Shown in pieces: positions 6,937 through 11,129 of a stretch of DNA of 11,129 nt. Where the stretch lies: positions 1 through 11,129 of the forward strand of contig CAJUST010000040.1 in NCBI GenBank assembly GCA_910589105.1, read 5' to 3'. Numbering within the stretch: position 1 is the stretch's first letter; each line of letters opens with the position of its first letter. Made by a program: the position numbers and the translations under genes. The DNA comes from an uncultured Lachnospiraceae bacterium. GTDB lineage: Bacteria > Bacillota > Clostridia > Lachnospirales > Lachnospiraceae. The notes beneath the pieces were generated by a model, which was given only the letters and a program-made list of their open reading frames with translations, was not told the origin of the DNA and made no database searches.

Positions 6937-6963
6937 TTAGCGCTCAAATGATAAGAGCGCTAA
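6937..6963. promoter_or_regulatory. CIRCE-like operator (predicted HrcA binding site)
   Basis: TTAGCGCTC (6937-6945), a nine-base spacer, then GAGCGCTAA (6955-6963) form a perfect 9-N9-9 inverted repeat. The established CIRCE consensus is TTAGCACTC-N9-GAGTGCTAA. This site differs only by one symmetric substitution in each arm (A to G and T to C), so dyad symmetry is kept. Its position between htpG and a divergent gene, overlapping a good htpG promoter, fits heat-shock control by the HrcA repressor. HrcA itself is not in this window. Confidence 0.85.
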
Positions 6964-6976
6964 TAAGACGTTTCAA
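6948..6976 (-). promoter_or_regulatory. Candidate htpG promoter P1 with -10 inside the CIRCE spacer
   Basis: On the minus strand TTGAAA (6976-6971) is followed after 17 bases by TATCAT (6953-6948), each five of six matches to the sigma-A consensus. The -10 lies wholly within the nine-base spacer of the CIRCE-like repeat, so a repressor bound there would block RNA polymerase. Predicted start is near 6941, giving a leader of about 80 bases. The -35 also sits inside an 11-base palindrome (CGTTTCAAACG, 6969-6979). Confidence 0.6.
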
Positions 6977-7011
6977 ACGCAGTAAAATCAAGGATTTTGC
7001 AAATTATTAAA

Positions 7012-7023
7012 ACTTTATAAAGT
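7012..7023. promoter_or_regulatory. Palindrome upstream of the 925-aa gene promoter
   Basis: ACTTTATAAAGT is a perfect 12-base palindrome ending six bases before the -35 at 7030, with TAAA and TTTA flanking it nearly symmetrically. The location suits an activator or repressor site, but such AT-rich palindromes also arise by chance, so this is tentative. Confidence 0.25.
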
Positions 7024-7029
7024 GTTTAC

Positions 7030-7058
7030 TTGACCGGAATTGATTTGAGGGTTATAGT
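7030..7058 (+). promoter_or_regulatory. Sigma-A-type promoter of the 925-aa gene/deoB transcript
   Basis: TTGACC (7030-7035) and TATAGT (7053-7058) are separated by exactly 17 bases; each matches the consensus at five of six positions. The start point would be near 7065, giving a leader of about 25 bases to the ATG at 7090. It lies 66 bases from the CIRCE-like site and is not overlapped by it. Confidence 0.7.
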
Positions 7059-7075
7059 GGAAAGTAGGTAAATGA

Positions 7076-7081
7076 GAGGTG
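7076..7081 (+). promoter_or_regulatory. Ribosome binding site that fixes the start of the 925-aa gene
   Basis: GAGGTG matches the 16S anti-Shine-Dalgarno and lies eight bases before the ATG at 7090. The in-frame ATG at 7072 overlaps this site, has no ribosome binding site of its own and would be only about seven bases from the predicted transcription start. Confidence 0.75.
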
Positions 7082-7089
7082 TGAAAGTG

Positions 7090-9867
7090 ATGATAATATT
7101 AAATACAAATTCAGAGTTAAAAGCGACGTTTGAACGGCTGCTTCAAACGATTGGGGAACCGGTTGAGTGGAATGGCCGTTTTGTGGCGGTTGGGGATTAT
7201 TTAATCCTGCATGGAAGAGTGCGTTCCCTGTTTTTCAATTTTGAGACGAAAAAGGTTGTGACGAACCTGATTGACATTCCGGTAAAAGAGGAAGAAACGA
7301 TTGACGTAGGTGAGCGCAGGAAAGTGCAAAACGTAATCAATTTAGCCCTGTACGCGTTTGGAAAGTGGGGGTCCATTCACGGGGTGAAAGTAGAGCAGGA
7401 TTATGCGCAGTTAAATGAGGTTTTTCACAATGCGCTTCGGGAATTTTTTGTGGAGCCGGCATATTCGAATGAAAATTTCCGTTTTTACAAAAATGGGATT
7501 CGTCTTAGTTATGAGGACGTGATCCAACTTGCGATAGAATCTGCCGAACAGGATGTGCAGAAGTTAAAACAGGAGCAGGAAATGGAAGGCGGGCTTTGGC
7601 ATAAGCTTGTCTGGAAAAAGGGCAGGGCTTCGTTTCAAAAAAATGAGATGTCATTTGATGAACGCCAGAAAAATCGCCTTGGCAATAATTTTTATATGGT
7701 AAGCTATCAGTGCCCGAAGTGTAAAGAACATCTGCATATGATTGTTTTTCCGGAACAGCGGGAGTTTCGGGTGGAGACGTCAGAAGGCGGCGTATATTTG
7801 GCAAGGGCATACACTTGTGAGGAATGCTGCCGTTTTTATACGCCAAGGCCGGAGCGGCTGCTGGCGGAAGGCGATGTGTATCAGATGGATTTTGAGGGCG
7901 ACGGCCGCGCGTATCAGGATTATTTGGAGCTTTTAGGGCGGCATGGGGCGCTCGTTTCAAACTATAAATTTAATGAATATGAAATGGTAAGGAAACGCAA
8001 AGAAAAGATGCAGTTACAGGAAGTGAATGAACCGTTAGAAGAACTTTGCGGGAATTTAGGGCAGCTTACAGACGCCAAAATAGCGGAGATGGAAGCGAAA
8101 ACGGAAGAAGGGTTTTATCCGGCTGACAGCATCCGCCGCTTTGAGCCTGTTGTACGCGCTGAGGCGAAGAAAAGGGCTCAGGGGGTATTACAGACGGATA
8201 GTCAGGGACAGCCGTCTTCTTTGGAAGCAAGCGGCAGAACCCATATGCAAACGGCGAAAGCGCCGCAACCTGCTGTAATGTCCGGATCTTTAGCCTATAA
8301 AGCCGGACGGCAGGAAAAGGGGCCGGAAGCGGCGCAGCCTGCATTGGGGCGGCAGACCGGACTTTCTGCGATGGAAGGACAATCAGGGAAAACGGAAGGA
8401 CATGCAACAGGAAATGCGGAAGGATATGCGGAACATGCGGCAGACAAAGCAGAAGGATATGCGGAACATGCGGCAGGCGTAAAGGAAATTCCGATGCAGA
8501 GGAGAGAAGCCGCCAAGAAACGTTTTACGGCAAAGTGCAATGTGCTGGACAGGCTTTCGTTTGATCAGGTCAGGGAGTTAAAAAGCGAGCTTTTGCGTGA
8601 GAAGAATCTTTATGATTCAGAGAAAGAGCCGTTTTTAAAAGAGATCAAGCAGAAAGAAGAAGAACGGAAACGAGAGCATATTGCCAAACTTGCAGATAGC
8701 TGTAAGGGAGAATCGTATGTCAAAATTGGCCGCATTCTCGAAGAAATCCAAAAGACGGATTTGCCGGAAGAAGAAAAAGAACGGTTTTTAAAACCACTGC
8801 GTGAGGACAAGAAAAAGCAGGGAGCCGCCGAAGTCAGGGAATTGTTTGCGAAACTTCCGGCCAACATGGATTTAAAACAGTACCATGCGCATATGAAACG
8901 GTTAGAAGGGTATCCAGATGTGGACATTTCCCCTTATGAAGATTATTTGGAAGAAAAAAAGCAGCAGGCGCAGGGCAATGAAATTTTAAAAATGATACGC
9001 CATTCCAGAACGGCGGACAGGCAGGATCTTCTTGATTTAACGGAACGCCTGAAAAACCAGAATTTTGATTCTGCCGTTTTAACGCCTTATCTGGATAAAA
9101 TAGAGGATAAAATCCGCGCATATGATGAAAAAGAAATAGAAGAAATCTGCGGCAACCCAATGCAGAAATCAGAAGCCGAGTTAATGGAAGCGTATGCAAA
9201 AATTGAATCAGGCGTTTTTTTGCCGGAATTAAAGACAAGCGCGCTTGAAATGTTAAAGAAACGTTTAGAAAAACTGAAAACAGATGAATGCGAATTGTTA
9301 GTCCATAAATTAGAAGACAGCTTAGACGGGAGGATACGCAAAAATGAACGGCATCATTTTTATCCTGCGAAACGAATTTTGACTAAAGAGGCAAAGCCGG
9401 AAGAATACAAAGAAATCCAATATGCCCTAGACACATATGGCGCAAAGCGGAGTATGTTTGAATATCCGATTTTCATAGCGGACACGTCTAGGGATAAGTC
9501 AGGGAAAGAAGGTTTTATTTTAACGCCGGAACATATTTTTTACCGCACGCTGTTAAACGCCTACGTTGTTTCTATCAACGATATAAGGCGGGTGTCTGCG
9601 CAGACGGGATTTTTTAATTCAGGGGTTTCGCTTGAATTATTAGATGGGTCAAAAGTCAAAATTCCGTATGCGGTAGATAAAAAAGAACTGATTGCGTGGG
9701 GGAACTGTCTTGAGGAGTTTATCCACTATCTTCAGGAAAAGCCGGATTCAAGGAACCTGACGTATCTTGCGCAGGAAAAACATGAAAAAATCTGTTGTTT
9801 CCGTTGCGGATACAGTTATAAAGAAGGGAATGTCTGCCCGAAATGTGGGTATAAAATGAATCAGTGA
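7090..9867 (+). CDS. Large modular protein of unknown function: zinc site, linker, helical repeats, PH-like domain, zinc ribbon
   Basis: I do not recognise this 925-aa protein. No signal peptide or membrane segment is seen, so it is predicted cytoplasmic. Residues ~1-190 form a mixed alpha/beta domain ending in a helix. Residues ~200-265 hold two Cys pairs (Cys208/Cys211 and Cys243/Cys246), a likely zinc site. Residues ~365-468 are low-complexity Ala/Gly/Glu/Gln, including AEGYAEHAA twice. Residues ~480-755 are highly charged helices that divide into about five degenerate ~50-aa repeats. Residues ~790-882 read as a bacterial PH-like domain: strands such as GFILTPEHIFYR, VSINDIRRVS and SLELLDGSKVKIPY, then an amphipathic helix. 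The end (902-925) is a zinc ribbon with Cys903/Cys906 and Cys916/Cys919. Start 7090 follows from the GAGGTG site. deoB follows after 28 bases and probably shares the transcript. A scaffold or adaptor role is possible, but nothing catalytic is visible. Confidence 0.88.
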   Translation: MIILNTNSELKATFERLLQTIGEPVEWNGRFVAVGDYLILHGRVRSLFFNFETKKVVTNLIDIPVKEEETIDVGERRKVQNVINLALYAFGKWGSIHGVKVEQDYAQLNEVFHNALREFFVEPAYSNENFRFYKNGIRLSYEDVIQLAIESAEQDVQKLKQEQEMEGGLWHKLVWKKGRASFQKNEMSFDERQKNRLGNNFYMVSYQCPKCKEHLHMIVFPEQREFRVETSEGGVYLARAYTCEECCRFYTPRPERLLAEGDVYQMDFEGDGRAYQDYLELLGRHGALVSNYKFNEYEMVRKRKEKMQLQEVNEPLEELCGNLGQLTDAKIAEMEAKTEEGFYPADSIRRFEPVVRAEAKKRAQGVLQTDSQGQPSSLEASGRTHMQTAKAPQPAVMSGSLAYKAGRQEKGPEAAQPALGRQTGLSAMEGQSGKTEGHATGNAEGYAEHAADKAEGYAEHAAGVKEIPMQRREAAKKRFTAKCNVLDRLSFDQVRELKSELLREKNLYDSEKEPFLKEIKQKEEERKREHIAKLADSCKGESYVKIGRILEEIQKTDLPEEEKERFLKPLREDKKKQGAAEVRELFAKLPANMDLKQYHAHMKRLEGYPDVDISPYEDYLEEKKQQAQGNEILKMIRHSRTADRQDLLDLTERLKNQNFDSAVLTPYLDKIEDKIRAYDEKEIEEICGNPMQKSEAELMEAYAKIESGVFLPELKTSALEMLKKRLEKLKTDECELLVHKLEDSLDGRIRKNERHHFYPAKRILTKEAKPEEYKEIQYALDTYGAKRSMFEYPIFIADTSRDKSGKEGFILTPEHIFYRTLLNAYVVSINDIRRVSAQTGFFNSGVSLELLDGSKVKIPYAVDKKELIAWGNCLEEFIHYLQEKPDSRNLTYLAQEKHEKICCFRCGYSYKEGNVCPKCGYKMNQ
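8419..8476 (+). repeat. In-frame 33-bp tandem repeat in the linker of the 925-aa protein
   Basis: A 25-base segment at 8419-8443 recurs identically at 8452-8476, a period of 33 bases or 11 codons. It encodes AEGYAEHAADK followed by AEGYAEHAAGV. A more degenerate copy (TEGHATGNA) precedes it. Near-identity at DNA level indicates recent duplication by slippage, and the linker length probably varies between strains. Confidence 0.85.
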
Positions 9868-9895
9868 CGCGCCAAATTCCAAAGGAGGCGGCAGA

Positions 9896-11017
9896 ATGAA
9901 AAGAGTTTTTTTAATCGTATTAGACAGCGTTGGAATCGGGGAACTGCCCGATGCGGCAGAGTACGGGGACATAGGAAGCAATACGCTTTTATCCGTTTCA
10001 AAAAGTAAGTGTTTTTCTATGCCGAACATGAAAAAATTAGGGCTGTTTAATATAGACGGCGTAACGGCCGGTGAAAAAGAGGCGGCTCCGCTGGCGTCCT
10101 TTGCCCGTTTAAAGGAACTGTCTAAGGGGAAAGACACGACGATTGGGCATTGGGAAATTGCGGGCATAGTGTCTAAGCGTCCGCTTCCGACGTATCCAAA
10201 CGGATTCCCGCCTCAAATCATAGAAGAATTTCAAAGAAAGACAGGGCGGGGCATACTTTGTAACCGCCCCTATTCTGGGACGCAGGTGATACAGGACTAT
10301 GGAAAAGAGCATATGGAAACTGGAAAGTTAATTGTCTATACTTCGGCAGATTCCGTGTTCCAAGTAGCGGCGCATGAATCCGTGGTTCAGGTGGAAGAAT
10401 TATACCATTACTGCAAAATTGCAAGAAACATGCTTCATGGGGAACATGGCGTAGGACGCGTGATTGCGCGTCCGTTTACTGGAGAAAACGGCAGATTTAC
10501 CCGTACTTACAGACGGCATGATTTTTCCATAGAACCTCTGGAGAGGACTATGTTAGACAAGTTGAAATCCGCAGGATATGAAGTGATCGCAGTTGGGAAG
10601 ATTGCGGATATTTTTGCGGGCAGGGGCATTACGGAATCTGTCCAAACAAGCGGAAATGAAGATGGAATCAGACAGACGCTCCATTATCTTGACAAAGAGT
10701 TTGAAGGGCTGTGTTTTGTCAATCTGGTGGATTTTGATATGTTATATGGGCATCGGAACGATGTGGACGGGTATGCGAAGGCGCTGTCTTATTTTGACTC
10801 CCAGCTTCCGAAGATTTTGCAGAAAATGCGTAAGGAAGATACGCTTATTATAACGGCGGATCATGGATGTGACCCAAGCGCGGCTTCAACGGATCATTCC
10901 AGAGAATATACGCCGCTTTTGATCTATGACGCTTTAAATCCGGCGGGAAGGAATCTTGGGACTTTGGAAGGGTTTTATGAGGTGAGTGAGAGAGTGTTGG
11001 GGATTTTTGGTTTCTGA
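9896..11017 (+). CDS. deoB: Phosphopentomutase
   Basis: The 373-aa product matches DeoB, which interconverts (deoxy)ribose-1-phosphate and (deoxy)ribose-5-phosphate, linking nucleoside breakdown to the pentose phosphate pathway. As an alkaline-phosphatase superfamily enzyme it shows the metal-binding set: Asp10 (IVLDSVGIG), Asp281 and His286 (VDFDMLYGHRND), Asp322-His323 (TADHGCDP) and His334 (STDHSREYTP). The phospho-acceptor threonine is probably Thr81, in KDTTIGHWE. The spacing of these residues matches the Bacillus cereus enzyme (Asp286, His291, Asp327, His328, His339). The substrate loop CNRPYSGTQVI is also present. The start follows a textbook AAAGGAGG site. The protein is slightly shorter than Bacillus homologues. 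It is probably transcribed with the preceding 925-aa gene, and an intrinsic terminator follows. Confidence 0.97.
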   Translation: MKRVFLIVLDSVGIGELPDAAEYGDIGSNTLLSVSKSKCFSMPNMKKLGLFNIDGVTAGEKEAAPLASFARLKELSKGKDTTIGHWEIAGIVSKRPLPTYPNGFPPQIIEEFQRKTGRGILCNRPYSGTQVIQDYGKEHMETGKLIVYTSADSVFQVAAHESVVQVEELYHYCKIARNMLHGEHGVGRVIARPFTGENGRFTRTYRRHDFSIEPLERTMLDKLKSAGYEVIAVGKIADIFAGRGITESVQTSGNEDGIRQTLHYLDKEFEGLCFVNLVDFDMLYGHRNDVDGYAKALSYFDSQLPKILQKMRKEDTLIITADHGCDPSAASTDHSREYTPLLIYDALNPAGRNLGTLEGFYEVSERVLGIFGF

Positions 11018-11075
11018 TGGGGTTGATAGGGAAATCTTTGTTGATGATAATGATAGGGGATATTTTCGATTAACG

Positions 11076-11118
11076 AAAGGGGCTGTCGCACTAAATAATT
11101 AGTGCGCAGCTCCTTTTC
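11076..11118 (+). terminator. Intrinsic terminator after deoB
   Basis: An AAAGGGGCTG arm with a one-base bulge continues into CGCACTAA (11087-11094), a four-base loop ATAA, then TTAGTGCG (11099-11106) and CAGCTCCTTTT. The perfect 8-bp inner stem, the GCTG/CAGC and AAAGG/CCTTT outer pairs and the closing T-run make a strong terminator about 60 bases after the deoB stop. The A-run AAAG on the left arm may make it partly active for minus-strand transcripts too. The 58 bases between deoB and this hairpin hold no gene that I can see. Confidence 0.88.
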
Positions 11119-11129
11119 TGTACAAAAAA

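Noticed and set aside
6759..6947. 62-codon minus-strand frame overlapping the htpG start
   Set aside because: It is out of frame with htpG, runs through the promoter/CIRCE region and has no ribosome site.
7072..7089. Upstream ATG for the 925-aa protein
   Set aside because: It overlaps the GAGGTG ribosome site and lies about seven bases from the predicted transcription start, so 7090 is better.
8295..8540. 81-codon antisense frame over the linker with repeated SAYPSA-like units
   Set aside because: The repetition is the mirror of the 33-bp in-frame repeat of the plus-strand gene; no independent support.
9748..10167. 139-codon antisense frame across the 925-aa gene/deoB junction
   Set aside because: It lies opposite two well-supported genes and has no promoter, ribosome site or family resemblance.
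1..11129. Search for CRISPR, tRNA/rRNA, insertion sequences, attachment sites or riboswitches
   Set aside because: No regularly spaced repeats, transposase-like protein, tRNA-like fold or long structured leader was visible by reading; the only sizeable intergenic regions (4608-4779 and 6862-7089) are explained by terminators and promoters.

Overview
The window looks like chromosomal DNA of an anaerobic, spore-forming Clostridia species, most likely a Lachnospiraceae member. That placement is an inference. It rests on an oxygen-sensitive class III ribonucleotide reductase (nrdDG), a SleL/YaaH-type spore cortex hydrolase, strong AGGAGG-like ribosome binding sites, moderate GC content and a divergent long HtpG of the clostridial kind. 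No phage, transposon, CRISPR or tRNA/rRNA sequence is visible. The genes look like resident core and family-specific genes.

Region 1 (2-4607, plus strand) is a tightly packed array of seven genes that could be one long transcript. It begins with the 3' end of nrdD and then nrdG (dNTP synthesis). Next come an unrecognised 238-aa protein and maf (house-cleaning nucleotide pyrophosphatase), an 87-aa acidic unknown, a lipoprotein with a degenerate parvulin domain, and a LysM-GH18 spore cortex hydrolase. nrdD/nrdG and unknown/maf are coupled by 4-base ATGA overlaps. The first half therefore concerns dNTP supply and nucleotide-pool cleaning, and the second half the cell or spore envelope.

Region 2 (about 4610-4776) separates this array from the convergent htpG gene. 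It holds two related hairpin terminators that look like an ancient tandem duplication. Their stems have diverged by paired, structure-preserving changes, and both have T-runs on both strands.

Region 3 (4780-7089) holds htpG (Hsp90) on the minus strand and a 228-base divergent intergenic region. That region carries a perfect 9-N9-9 inverted repeat matching the CIRCE/HrcA operator except for one symmetric base-pair change. A good -10 element for htpG lies inside the CIRCE spacer, and a second candidate htpG promoter lies just downstream. A separate sigma-A-like promoter faces the other way.

Region 4 (7090-11017, plus strand) holds a 925-aa soluble protein of unknown function followed by deoB (phosphopentomutase), 28 bases apart and probably co-transcribed. 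The large protein has an N-terminal domain with a Cys-pair zinc site, a low-complexity linker with an internal tandem repeat, about five degenerate ~50-aa helical repeats, a predicted PH-like domain and a terminal zinc ribbon. A strong intrinsic terminator closes the window. The most noteworthy items are the 925-aa modular protein, the CIRCE-embedded htpG promoter and the duplicated bidirectional terminators.
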